In this document: piece after piece, positions 10,486-21,181 of the stretch | Layout of the letters: each line of letters starts with the position of its first letter | Position numbering within the stretch: the stretch's first letter is position 1 | Origin: Mya arenaria | Lineage: Eukaryota > Mollusca > Bivalvia > Myida > Myidae | Direction of reading: 5' to 3' | NCBI RefSeq assembly: GCF_026914265.1 | Contig: NC_069133.1 | Coordinates: 8,563,937-8,627,936, forward strand | Length of the DNA stretch: 64,000 nt | The notes under the pieces: generated by a model | The model's database searches: none | What the model saw: only the letters and a program-made list of their open reading frames with translations | Told to the model about the DNA's origin: nothing | Translations under genes and position numbers: made by a program

Positions 10486-13400
10486 CTGAGGAAAGGAGAA
10501 ATCATCTCTAGACATCAGCGAAACAAGTGTTTCCGACAACATTCATGTCCGTTTGGTAGAAAGCAAATATATATCTTATTCTATTATTATATATATTTTT
10601 ATAATATCTGCTTTATGTAGGTAATATTTTATTAAATAAAAAGGCATTTAATTGCATCTCGTTGACGATCGGTTGTAGCTCAAGGCAGACTTAACCTTTT
10701 TTTCTTCAAGATTTTTGTTTGGCAGCATAAATGTCTTCAAAATGCAAATCTGTGAAAGACTACTGAAGCATGAACAGAAAGAGAGATATAAAATTAGCAA
10801 TGTGGGTAAATTCCAAATAAATCCTACAGAGGCGTAGTCAAAAACAAAGATTTTGTTACCAGTTTTTGGACCTACCATATTTTTCGGACAAATGCAATTC
10901 TTTGTTTTATTGTCATAGGAGAAGAAATCTTACTGTAGTGTGGTCCTCTCCTGCTTCAAAAAGACTTGACTTTTAAAGCGCGCCCTTGTTAACGGTTTTA
11001 AAGATTTGATGTTTAAAACAACTTAAATTAAACCCTATTAAATGGCGGGGGTTGGGCAATAGCAACGGAAACATTAATAAAAAATGGCCTTACTTTTTCT
11101 TTCGCCGGTTTTTGGTAGATCCGGGACATGAGTATACAGGTGATGTTGATGAAGACGCTGAAGCACATCATCAGGAACACGTAGATGCACAACAAAGACA
11201 TCGGGCTCGCGATCTCAGGCAGAAATCCCATTGTCGTCTGCATCAGGACCACGAACGACAGGAAACACGTGATGCAGAAACCTGGGAACGTGGGATATAA
11301 GATCTTAAACTATTTTTAAATGAAACTGCCAGGGGTAGGGGCGGTTTTCATAAAACATCTTAAATAATGTTTTAAGTTTAGTATCTCGAATCATATGAGT
11401 TAATGGCTTAATAATTTCTGAATTCCGTTATTGTCATTGCTTTTATTGAAAATACGCTCTGTTATGTTTAAAACACTTATATTAGTTTGTAAATTTCATT
11501 TTGAACATTTTAAAAAAATGACTTAAGTTAAAAAATTACTTGAAATGTTTTATGAAATACCAGCCCAGGGGTCTTTTTTTATATTTTTGTCTTGGATCGA
11601 GCCAATTTTAGCGAAAATCCATGGTCTTAAACCGTTAGTAACGGCTTAAGCCACAAAACATTAATTTTCGAACGGAAATATGAAAATCTACGATCTGATT
11701 TTTCGTCAGCAATCATTTTTTATTGGTTTACAGATATCTACGCAAAAATTTGCCCTTTCCAAGACAAAAAAAAAGTTGTCAAAACGTTCAATCTGTTGAA
11801 AACACCGTTTCATTTCTTTTAATTAGACTATTGAACATTTAGGAAATTTACTTAAGTAAAGGAATGACTTAAGATGTCTTATGAATACCGGTGCAATTTC
11901 ATTAGACGAAATCTTAAATCTATAGAAATATCGCAGATGCCAAAATCTAAGACTCTATAGACTCTATAGACTATCATTTCAACTAACGCAGAAGTTCTTG
12001 AATGAAACTGGTCCAAGGGGTGGGAGGTGGGGGGTGGGGTATCAATAAAGATCTTAGTCAAATTAAGACATAAATTAAATTTACCTTAGTATAATAATCT
12101 CAATATTTTGCTTCATATTTGTGTGAATTAAACTTAAGTCAGAATTAAATTTTAAAATGAACAGGAAGTTGAGGGAAAAAAAAACGCGTAGAAAAGCATG
12201 ATAAAAATGCCAGAATGTCAGGCCTATACAAAAGGAATTAGGAAAGAGCTTAAATTTCACTTAAATTAAAAGCAATCCTTTTAACTGTTGAAATTAAACG
12301 GAAATGAAGGAAATTAATGAATTACATCGCTGCAGCAAAAAAGAAAGATTCTAAGGGCATGTTGAATGGCAACGAATGGAAAAAAAACGTGTGTACATTT
12401 AGTATTGGAATAAAAGAACTCTATTTGCAAAACGAGAAATGTTTTTTAGAATACAACCTACATTCTCAGCCAATGAAATTGCAATCATTGATTACAAGGC
12501 TATATCATTGGAATTTCAACTTTCGCAGGTGAGTAAGAAGGACTCGTTCGCTACGCTCACTCCGTCCATTTTGAAACATTAAAATGTTACTTTATGTCAG
12601 CTTACTATTAAGTAGAGACATCATCGCGGCATTGTTTTAAATTTCCACTAAAAGCATTTATAAAACAAGCTTAAAGACAAACAAATATCAGATGAAATCC
12701 TTATGACATCCTGGCATTGTTAATGCTTTTAGACATCGTCAAGGGGATAAGGAATTTAAGAAAAGTTCTTTAAATATGTAAAAGCATTTGAAAAAATAAT
12801 CGCGCAGATCAAAATTCAACATCAAACAGCGCTTTAGAGGTATTTCCATACAGCCGTATCAAAAATATAATATATTCAGTATCAGGGTACAAATATTCAC
12901 CCCAACAACACATTAATTATTAATTTGATATCGTACACTTTATGATTCTGAATGAAGAGTAAACAAACCAGCGATGGATCGATTTTACTCAACAATTTTT
13001 AACTTAATTATAAAAGTAGAAGAATATCGATGTATTGACAGCGTGTATCTTCTTTGACACTGAAGTCTTGCCTTTGTAAACAATTATTTATGACTGGCAC
13101 ATTGACGATATTTTCACCGCCAAGGTATCATGTACAAGTCATTGTAGCTCAGTGTATGTGGATGTTATTCAGACCCTCAAAACGGCAATCTCTTGTAATG
13201 AATGGTAAGCACCCAACTCCCTTCGTTAACCATCACTATGCGCGCTTTTTGTTGCAGCAGGAAGACATAAGAATGGAAAACTATCCCCCATGCCCCTCTA
13301 CCCCGATATCCAAGTACTCACCGATATGTTTACCGCTCTTGGCTAGCAGCAGGTGGACATATATATTGAAATCCTTCAACCATACCATCCGCCTCTACTC

Positions 13401-16400
13401 CCAGCACTCGCCCATTCGTTCACCGCTCTATGCGGGCAGCAGGTGGACATATATATATTTAAATCCCTCACCCATACCATCCGCCTCTACTCCCGGCACT
13501 CACCCATACCATCCGCCTCTACTCCCGGCACTCACCCATACCATCCGCCTCTACTCCCGGCACTCATCCATACCATCCGCCTCTACTCCCGGCACTCATC
13601 CATACCATCCGCCTCTACTCCCGGCAATCACCCATACCATCCGCCTCTACTCCCGGCACTCATCCATACCATCCGCCTCTACTCCCGGCACTCATCCATA
13701 CCATCCGCCTCTACTCCCGGCACTCACCCATACCATCCGCCTCTACTCCCGGCACTCACCCATACCATCCGCCTCTACCCCCGGCACTCACCCATACCAT
13801 CCGCCTCTACTCCCGGCACTCATCCATACCATCCGCCTCTACTCCCGGCACTCATCCATACCATCCGCCTCTACTCCCGGCACTCACCCATACCATCCGC
13901 CTCCACTCCCGGCACTCACCCATACCATCCACCTCTACTCCCGGCACTCACCCATACCATCCGCCTCTACTCCCGGCACTCACCCATACCATCCGCCTCT
14001 ACTCCCGGCACTCACCCATTCGTTCACTGCTTCAGGCACGAAGAAGGACGACTGTGGTATGTAATTCTATATGCATCACCTTCGCCCAAAATCCCCCGAC
14101 ACTCACCGATGCGTTTAACGCTCAATGAAATGAATGAGACAACGGTATGAACCCACATCCCCTGTGCCCCTCCGCTAAATATTACGCCACTTACCGATAC
14201 GTTCGCCGCTTTCAGCAGGCAGCAGGAAGACAAAGCCGTTGAGTAGTCCTAGCAGCAGGATGGGCAGCGCGATATTAAACGTGAAATAGAGCGGCTCCCG
14301 CTGGATGGTCAGCCGGAAGCGCACGTAATCAGAGCCGTCGGTCGTGAACGTCTGCGATTCCGTGCTAAAAAATAATAACATAAGCATTTGTTTTAACTGA
14401 TACAATGTCATTAAAATTTAGACTAAGGTGTATGTAAAACAAAATAATAAAAATAGTATTCGGTACTCGAACGATCGATGAAGTATTTGTTGCAATCCAA
14501 GACATTTTTATGCCAAACAAAGTAATCTGATTTCGATTGATCTGCAGCGTTATTGTTATCATTATCGTCGATGAAACGGTCGACATAGTATTGCCGTACT
14601 AAGCTATAATTTTGGTTCAAGCATTTCAAAAGTAATCGCTAAAACCCAGAGTTGTATAAAAAATAATTAAAATACAACCTTTTTTTTTAGCCAATTAAAT
14701 TGCGGATAGGCAATTATTAAGTGAATTTGGTTGAAAGTACTACGCTAAATCATTAAGAATTTTAACTTTCGTGGGCGTTTAAAGGTCTGCAACTAATACG
14801 GGCTCATTCGCTAAGCTCACTCCGCCTCTTCTTAATAATTAAAATGTAAGTTCATGCCATCTAACTATTACATATATACTTCATAAAAGCTGCCTTGCAT
14901 TGCTAAACGGTACCTATGACGAAGGAAAACGTAAGTAATGTTTAAATATGTATAAACTAAACATGTGATAGTAGTTTTTTATAGAATGTTTTTATGAATA
15001 TGGTTCAATGCAGGGGGTCTCCATCCCCTCTAAAATTGTTCAAGTGAACTGTTCAGGTAAATGTGGTTGAAAGATGTATGCATACATTGCACCAAAATGC
15101 ACCTTTTAGGACTAAAAATACAAAAATACAGATAAATGTCTCGAGGCAAAACCCTTAGAGTGATCTCACCACTCAGGTAGCCCCCATGAAGTAGAAAACC
15201 TGTCGGTCTAGCCATCTCCGTGGCCTAGTGGTTAAGGCACCGCCTACGGAGCGGGAGGTCGTGGGTTCGATTCCTTGCCGCGTCATACCGAAATACAAAT
15301 GTACGTTAAAAGTTGGTACAAGTAGCTCCCTTGCCTGGCGCTCGGCATTGAAAGAGGTGTACTCAGTACAGGTTTAACCCAGGCAAGTTGTATCCCGTGT
15401 ATCGGGGCTTCACACCGAGCACGTTAAAGAACCAAGAGGTCTCTTTGCAAAGAAATCTAGGGTATCGCGCCCGGATCTCTTGTACCTCACTCTGTTTCTT
15501 CAAGTGTTCCAATGTCTGGATTTAACTGCGAATTGCTGTCACTTCTATATCATGTCACTTATGACATATAAACACAATTTAAGTCGTGGTGACATCACGG
15601 CGGGGTCAAGCCATAATGCAGCTAATGGGCGCGGGCAGACCTTGATAAACTCATTTCCATTATAGAAGCATCCTGTAGCTTATGTCGATCTGCCCGGAGA
15701 CAGCGTTAAAGACGTTTAGAGATGGCAAGTCCATGTACATGTTGATCTGCTAAGAGCCATTCGCTAGGTTTCTCACCGGAAAGTTGTCCGTAAGTAGCTA
15801 CCATCATTGTATTAGTGGGTGTAGATCCCTCCGTAAATGCTCCTCTGTGTAGCCCAGTCGAAAGTTGCAGTGGCAGAAGGCGGACAATTAAACACCAAGT
15901 CCTTAATGATTAAGGCAAGAACATGATGGTTGCCTATCTGCAATTTGATTGGCTGTAGATGTAGGTTGCATTTTAAACGAGTTTAAAGTTAAACCTAACA
16001 GATTACATCAAACCGTGATTTTAAATGCATAACTTGTGGCCTATCTTGAAAGGCGGGCATATCCGTTTTTTTTGACAACTGAACACCGTCCGTCGGACCG
16101 TCATTATTATGTTTACAAAACATATTATTCCGAACCCCAAAATATCGTTTAAAGGCTGTTGTTTTTGGTTTTAATGTGGGATGGGGGAGTGAGTGGGTTG
16201 GTGGCTGGTGGGGGGTGGGGGGTGGGGGGGTTGGTAGTTCCCAAGCTCAGCTATTCAATAAAATGATTTGAGAATCTTAAAATGATTCTTTTCTAATATC
16301 ACTTAAATCTGTTTCGTTTTACTCCGTCAGAGCTTGACGGATTGTAGCCGTCACCAGATTTCAGGGACAGAAATAAAGTCTAAAATGCATAAAATAAAAA

Positions 16401-18530
16401 TATGGACCTTTAAAAGTCTATTCAATGCCTAGTTTAGTTCTTCTATAAGTGACCCCCCCCCCCCCCCCGATACCCGTGTATTTTGTTCACAATCTTTTTG
16501 TATTGATCTTAATCTAATTGCGTAATTGGCTTATCAGATCAGCGATCTGTATATCCTGCTGTGCAGTTTTGGAGGTTTTATCATTGAAATGGACCCTAAA
16601 TGGCCCTGAGCCAGTAAACCAATAACAGGAATTTGGCCGCTTCTGTGACATCAGTGCAATTAGCAGGAGATGCACAGCAGGGGAATGTCATGCCAAACAT
16701 TCCTTAAACTAGGCCTTTAACCGCTTTTCTTCAAGTAGCCAAGTGCAAGATTGCCCCGTACCTACGGCAATGATCCGTGGACAACATGTCAAATACAGTC
16801 CTTTATTTATCAATCAGAACATCGTCGGCTATTATCAAAATAAATAGACTGTCGTCCGAGCCGAGAAGTTATAATTGTGGCATTCGTTGGCAATTAAGCT
16901 ATTGTGTGATGACAGATATCTTTGTCATCTTCATTATGGTAATATGTTCGTATTAATTAATGCTAACGCTATCAAGTGCCTTTGACATTATCTGTGGACT
17001 CATCATTAGCATCTATTGTTTTAAACGGACCTTGCATTAGTTTAAGTGCGTCATATTCAAGATCACGGGGACAGCACAATATACATTACATTGACTGATT
17101 TGTTAATATACCGTAAGTCAGACTTGTAGACGAAGAATAAAATATGATACAGCTCACTGACCTCCTAGAAATAACATGTGGCATGTTTTAAATTGTTTGA
17201 TAAACGTAATATGTTAATATGGTTCTTGAAAAAATTAACACGCACTAATTCTCTTTATGATTTGAATGTCCAAACAACTTACACTATAATGATGGGGTGT
17301 TGTCTAAGTGTACATTGTAAATGCTTAAAATTGCAAGCAAAATCCTTAATGACTAAATATTTATAAGGTGATCCGAAGGAAATACTCATATCAGCAGCTC
17401 TGTCAACTTTTATCAAGCCCAGCCATGCAGAAACTCTGTATACGTATATGTCAATATTTGCATTTCACCTGAATACTTACTTAATCGATTAGTACCATTA
17501 CACCAAGGCGACGGTGACGATGACGATGATGATGATGATGACGATGATGACAGGTGAGACTAATGATTTTTTTTGTATTTGTAAGCGGAATGCCATCTGG
17601 AACTTTTAGGATAAGATGGATTCACGCGCGTCAGGGCGCAAACAACATACGAGGCCTTCCCTAAACCCTGCTTATCAATGTTAAGAGCCTATTCTGGGGG
17701 TTGATGTGAATGGCGGCTCACGACCTGTGTTGCGCCTTAACTTGCGCCTTTTCTAATGTCAAATCACGGAATTGCCTTTTTATTTACTGAGGCGATAAAA
17801 CGTATTTAACATTTAAACGATAATGGTTCTATATATATACCTACCTGATGATTTTCCAGACTCCGTTCGCCTCGGCTGCGGTTGTGTCCCATTCGGAAGA
17901 CGTCACGCTCAGAGTGATTTCGCCGCTCAGGTAGCCCCATGCTGTGTACGTGAAGTCGCAAACTTGTCGGTCAAACGGGTAGAACGTCACATCCGGTGTG
18001 CACGAGGCACGGAGTAGGATGCGCGGCTCCCAGTTTACGGTGGCCGTGTTGGGGTACGCCAGTGAGTAGCGGAGCTTGTACGAGGTGTCGCCAATGTCCT
18101 TCACCGTATCCACAGCGTTCACTAACACGATGTTGGGAGCCCATGCCTTGTCGTAGTCAACCAACACATCTGCAGACACCCCAGGCGTGGTGTTCAACAA
18201 TGAGCCCACCAGAGTTGATGCGACAACCTCGTCTTCCCATTCCAGCAGCATGCTACCGCTGATGTCGATCTGCCCGGAGACGGCGTCGAATCCGTTTAGA
18301 GATGCCAGGGTCATGGACATGTTGACTTGCAACGCGCCATTTGCCAAGTCGCTCACCGGAACTATGTCCGCCAGTGGCGTGCCGTTATTGTAGTAGTGGG
18401 AGTAGATCCCCTTGTAAATGCTCCTCTGTGTAGCCCAGTCGACAGTTGCAGCAGTGTCACCATATTGGCCATGAATCAGTAAGAATCGCAGAAATAAAAT
18501 CAGCAAATGTTCAAGTTTAAGTAACATCAT
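10282..18530 (-). CDS. Cys-loop ligand-gated ion channel subunit, nicotinic acetylcholine receptor-like (four exons, complete)
   Basis: Exons on the minus strand are 18530-17845, 14364-14195, 11281-11094 and 10485-10282. They total 1248 bp, exactly 416 codons, with matching phases at every junction. Residues 1-21 form a signal peptide. The extracellular domain has W130 in AWAPNIVLV (loop A region), NWEPRILLRASC, and a Cys-loop C177-C191 with 13 residues between. M1 spans about 254-277. SGERI then M2 follows with L293 at 9' and E283 at -1', as in cation-selective channels. M3 is about 314-337 and M4 about 388-409. The loop before M4 is only about 50 residues, short for nicotinic subunits. No vicinal Cys pair precedes M1, so it is non-alpha by that criterion. 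I chose ATG 18530 because it starts the signal peptide; an upstream in-frame ATG at 18614 would add 28 residues. The ligand is unknown. Confidence 0.9.
10486..11093. other. channel gene intron 3, no clear feature
   Basis: 10540-10640 is A/T-rich. 10690-10890 includes ccagtttttggacc, a phrase shared with the MITE at 2965-3172, so a degraded relative is possible, but I see no termini. Confidence 0.4.
11094..11281 (-). CDS. channel gene exon 3 (M2 pore helix and M3)
   Basis: The acceptor ttcccag precedes 11281 and the donor AAA|GTAAGG follows 11094. It encodes FCITCFLSFVVLMQTT (M2) and SLLCIYVFLMMCFSVFINI (M3). The plus-strand open frame here is a shadow. Confidence 0.9.
11570..11810. mobile_element. 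second copy of the 6394-6721 foldback MITE family, ends eroded
   Basis: It contains gagccaattttagcgaaaa, ttaaaccgttagtaacggcttaa (central hairpin), cattaattttcgaacgga and atttttcgtcagcaatc in the same order as the 6.4-kb copy. Terminal TTAAAGCTGCACT repeats are not recognisable. It sits in channel intron 2, with exon 3 at 11281 downstream in the gene. Confidence 0.65.
11811..13290. other. channel gene intron 2, mostly featureless
   Basis: 12520-12680 contains ggactcgttcgctacgctcactccgtcc, repeated in diverged form at about 14790-14920 (ctcattcgctaagctcactccgcc), so a short dispersed repeat is present in both introns. Otherwise nothing is recognised. Confidence 0.45.
13290..14125 (+). repeat. 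32-bp minisatellite (cataccatccgcctctactcccggcactcacc) with exon-end fragments at its edges
   Basis: About 18 units of 32 bp lie between about 13465 and 14020. Since 32 is not a multiple of three, the translation cycles through all frames every 96 bp; with no stops, two plus frames stay open for 336 and 265 codons. Flanking segments at 13318-13350, 13405-13445, 14017-14035 and 14101-14120 resemble the 3' end of the neighbouring channel exon (cgatacgttcgccgctttca, then gcaggcagcagg). On the transcribed minus strand about two thirds of units read TGGGTGAGTG, a strong 5' splice consensus. Confidence 0.92.
14195..14364 (-). CDS. channel gene exon 2 (pre-M1, M1, start of M2)
   Basis: The acceptor tttttag precedes 14364 and the donor ATCG|GTAAGT follows 14195. 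It encodes STESQTFTTDGSDYVRFRLT, the M1 helix (PLYFTFNIALPILLLGLLNG) and LPAESGERI. The region where alpha subunits carry a Cys-Cys pair has none. Confidence 0.9.
14365..15155. other. channel gene intron 1, 3' part, no gene seen
   Basis: Holds the diverged repeat at about 14790-14920 shared with 12520-12680. No exon-like sequence was recognised. Confidence 0.4.
15160..15212 (-). pseudogene. decayed copy of channel exon 1, 3' piece
   Basis: On the plus strand, gagtgatctcaccactcagg, tagccccc and cctgtcggtc match 17909-17970 of exon 1 (gagtgatttcgccgctcagg, tagcccc, cttgtcggtc). The copy has an internal deletion and runs directly into the SINE. Confidence 0.75.
15213..15665 (+). mobile_element. 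tRNA-derived SINE inserted in the decayed exon copy
   Basis: The head is tRNA-like: TGGCCTAGTGGTTAAGGCA (A-box region), then gtcgtGGGTTCGATTCC (B box). A body follows with gcctggcgctcggcatt, gtactcagtacaggttt and cacgttaaagaaccaagagg, phrases typical of metazoan SINE bodies. It lies between two pieces of the same exon copy. The 3' boundary, near 15665, is approximate, and I see no poly(A) tail. Confidence 0.75.
15672..15885 (-). pseudogene. decayed copy of channel exon 1, 5' piece
   Basis: The plus-strand text gtcgatctgcccggagacag through ctgtgtagcccagtcgaaag follows 18260-18450 closely (mirroring the IDISG, ADIVPV and WATQRSIYKG parts). The stretch equivalent to about 17975-18255 is absent, its place taken by the SINE. 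Frame is not maintained, so I treat it as a dead duplicate of part of exon 1. Confidence 0.8.
15886..17844. other. channel gene intron 1, 5' part, no gene seen
   Basis: It contains a G-rich run at 16195-16230 (ggtggggggtggggggtgg), a poly-C of about 17 at 16451-16468, and a short GAT/GAC microsatellite at 17518-17550. No exon was recognised. Confidence 0.5.
17845..18530 (-). CDS. channel gene exon 1 (signal peptide and ligand-binding domain)
   Basis: The start is ATG at 18530 and the donor is ATCAG|GTAGGT after 17845. The exon carries the signal peptide MMLLKLEHLLILFLRFLLIH, the beta-sandwich domain and the Cys-loop CTPDVTFYPFDRQVC. It is unusual that nearly the whole extracellular domain sits in one exon. 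Confidence 0.9.
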
Positions 18531-18774
18531 TATTCCTCTTGTGTCTGATTTCTCAGTCATAACATAGGCATTGGAACTATATACTCGTAGTGATATCAAA
18601 ATTTTAGTTTGCAATACTCAAACGATATAAACTAAGTAAAGGCCCACCAATGCAGTCCCTGTAATCAGTTTAGCTCTGATCAATATTCTTTGATATTAAG
18701 CCTACTATTTTTACGAACGATTTCATAGGACGTAAATCAGAGTATTGATAAAATAAATTGAAGGATTAAATATT

Positions 18775-19065
18775 TTTGAATGTCCAATGTTCAATGTCGT
18801 GCAATCACTACATTCATTTTTGAATGTCCAAAGACATGCCAGCACGACATTCCTTTTTAATGTCTAATGACCAATGCCGTACCAGCACGTCTTTTATTCA
18901 CTGAATGTTCAATGTCGTGCAATCACTACATTCATTTTTGAATGTCCAAAGACATGCCAGCACGACATTCCTTTTTAATGTCTAATGTCGAATGCCGTAC
19001 CAGCACGACATTCATCTTTTGAATGGCTTAAATAAAATGTCGTGTGCTTTAAGGTAACTTCACTC
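18775..19065. repeat. degraded relative of the 30.5-32.6 kb foldback element
   Basis: Repeats of gaatgtccaa, aatgtcgtgc and gccagcacgacattc occur in tandem, including a duplicated block of about 120 bp (18785 and 18903). The right end, aaaatgtcgtg then taacttcactcag, resembles the terminus of the intact element. The left terminus is not recognised. Confidence 0.6.
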
Positions 19066-19924
19066 AGATGACCAGTAATCTCAGAAAACGAGTTGACTGT
19101 TAAAATCAACTTGAAAAATAAAGTCATGGAAGCAGCTGACATATGGCGTAAAACGGACAGACCCGGTCATCAAGTTCGAGTCCCGATTACTGACCGGAAG
19201 TCCATCGTGAGACTCGTTCAGGGAGCGGTGTCAGACATATACAGATATTAAGTTCATTCGGAATGTGAATGGAAATGCTTGTTGAATGCCGAATCCACAC
19301 CAACAGAGGCAAATAGAGCCATGTGATAATTATTTATAAACGTTACAGAATGTGCACATTTTTTGTGAAAAAAAAGCGTTCGGAATGCTATGGAAATTGG
19401 ATTTTTCGGTACAAGTCTTTCTTATAATAATATTAAATATACATAGGAAAAAATCGCACAAAATCAAAAACATTACGGAATATTCTAGTAACTTGCATTC
19501 TATTGGAATAAGAATAAAGCAGAACTGAACAGAACATACAAGTTAGCCTAGTGTGTTCTCGTATGGGCCTTTAACAGTCCATTAACCGAGTTCCGTGAAG
19601 CAGTCAAGGATTGCATGCCCTAGGTCTACGACGGACCAGTTTGAATGCAGGCATTTGTATCTCCCAGGGTTTTGGCAATCAAGGTGTCTTTATTCAACAG
19701 TTTTTACAAATGATTGTCTTCATCATAAGTTTAATTAGTTCGTACTGATTAATTCTAACGCTATCAAGTTTGATATCATCTGTGGGGACATGTATTGTTT
19801 TATTTTGACATTTGATATATTTAAGTGCGTCGTATTTTAGACCACAGCGATTATGGACAATATATTTTACCTTGACTTCTTAAGTTTTTAAGTCAGAAAT
19901 GTGGACGAGAAACATACTTATAGG

Positions 19925-20205
19925 ATGTACGTGAAGTTAGCGTTCTAGCGACGTGCAGTTAGCGGCCTAGCGGCGTGAAGTAGGCGGCCTAGCGGCTATT
20001 TTATTTTCTATTTCAAAGCTATTGTTCATGTGTTTTCTGGAAAACAATGTTAAATCAATGTTTTTTTATTCATACATTAACATAGCGGCCTTTAAATAAC
20101 TAGGCCGCTAGGCCGTCAACTTCACGCCGCTAGGCCGCCAGGCCGCATACTTCACGCCGCTAGGCCGCTAACTTCACGCTGCTAGCCCACTAACTTCACG
20201 TACAT
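19925..20205. mobile_element. short foldback element, TIR atgtacgtgaagttag, 9-bp target duplication
   Basis: The termini are ATGTACGTGAAGTTAG and its inverse CTAACTTCACGTACAT. The arms are tandem ggcctagcggcgtgaag units on the left and the inverse cttcacgccgctaggcc on the right around a short AT-rich centre. The flanks are acttatagg (19916-19924) and acttaaagg (20206-20214), a 9-bp duplication with one mismatch. No ORF, so non-autonomous. Confidence 0.8.
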
Positions 20206-20516
20206 ACTTAAAGGATACAACTCAATGACGCAATGACCCTTTTTTAAGATATAACATTTTGAATGTTTTTGTTTTATAAATAAACGTTAACATAAATAAG
20301 TTTTATATGTCTCTTGGAAACAATAACACACGCGCTTATTTTCCTCATAATCAATTTGAAAACAACTTGAAAAACAGGCTCACTATATAGCTATAAGGAC
20401 GTGACGCTGTCTAGTGTTACAATGTAAATACTTTAAATACATCGAATTGATAGCAACATCCTTAATAACCAGTTTAAGATGAGATGACCATAAAAAAGTC
20501 CTCATCTCAATCGCTC

Positions 20517-20592
20517 TAGTAGTAGTAGTAGAAGTAGTAGGAGTAGTTGTAGTAGTAGTAGTAGTAGTAGTAGCAGTAGCAGTAGCAGTAGC

Positions 20593-20639
<47 letters not shown>

Positions 20640-20655
20640 AAGTCGTCGTCGTCGG
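20517..20655 (+). repeat. (AGT)n microsatellite
   Basis: About 45 trinucleotides of tag/gta with a few gca and gaa interruptions, ending gtcgtcgtcgtc. The poly-Leu frame on the minus strand is a by-product. Confidence 0.95.
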
Positions 20656-21181
20656 AACATATTGAACAAGAAATCACATAACCAAGATCTAAATGACAAC
20701 AAATTAATCAAAATTTTATTCGGGGACATTCGGTCACATTTCACATAGAATGTCTGTTATTGAACCATTGCAACTTGCGCTTTGTGAGAGAACTGATAAC
20801 GGTTTATTAATTATGAATAACCATACTTGAGAATGCGGGATATATGAGAGAAAAATCGTTCGCCGACTGGCAAAGTTCTCGGTAATGTAGTCAGACTCCT
20901 GGGGATTAAACATTATTATCTGTATTGATTGAGGTAAATTTAACTTTTTCACAATACCAGAAAGACACCGGAATGTCACTTACTGTGCGTTTAAACCTGA
21001 TTAACAACATGTACTACAATTCCGGTGCATCAATAACATTTAATTGTTTACATTGTCAGCGACTATATAGCGCCAAAAGAATTAAAGATGTTTCTTAAGC
21101 GAAAAGTGCAGAGGAAAAAGTGTGCGCCATTTAAAGATATTTAACACTTGGATAATTGCCCGGATATTTTTTGATGAAGCC

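Noticed and set aside
13054-14150. Plus-strand open frames of 336 and 265 codons rich in Pro, His and Ser
   Set aside because: They are the 32-bp array read through all three frames, in the intron of a minus-strand gene.
15213-15285. Possible functional tRNA gene
   Set aside because: A- and B-box matches are good but the acceptor ends do not pair and a SINE-like body follows.
20502-20744. Poly-Leu minus-strand frame
   Set aside because: It is the (AGT)n microsatellite.
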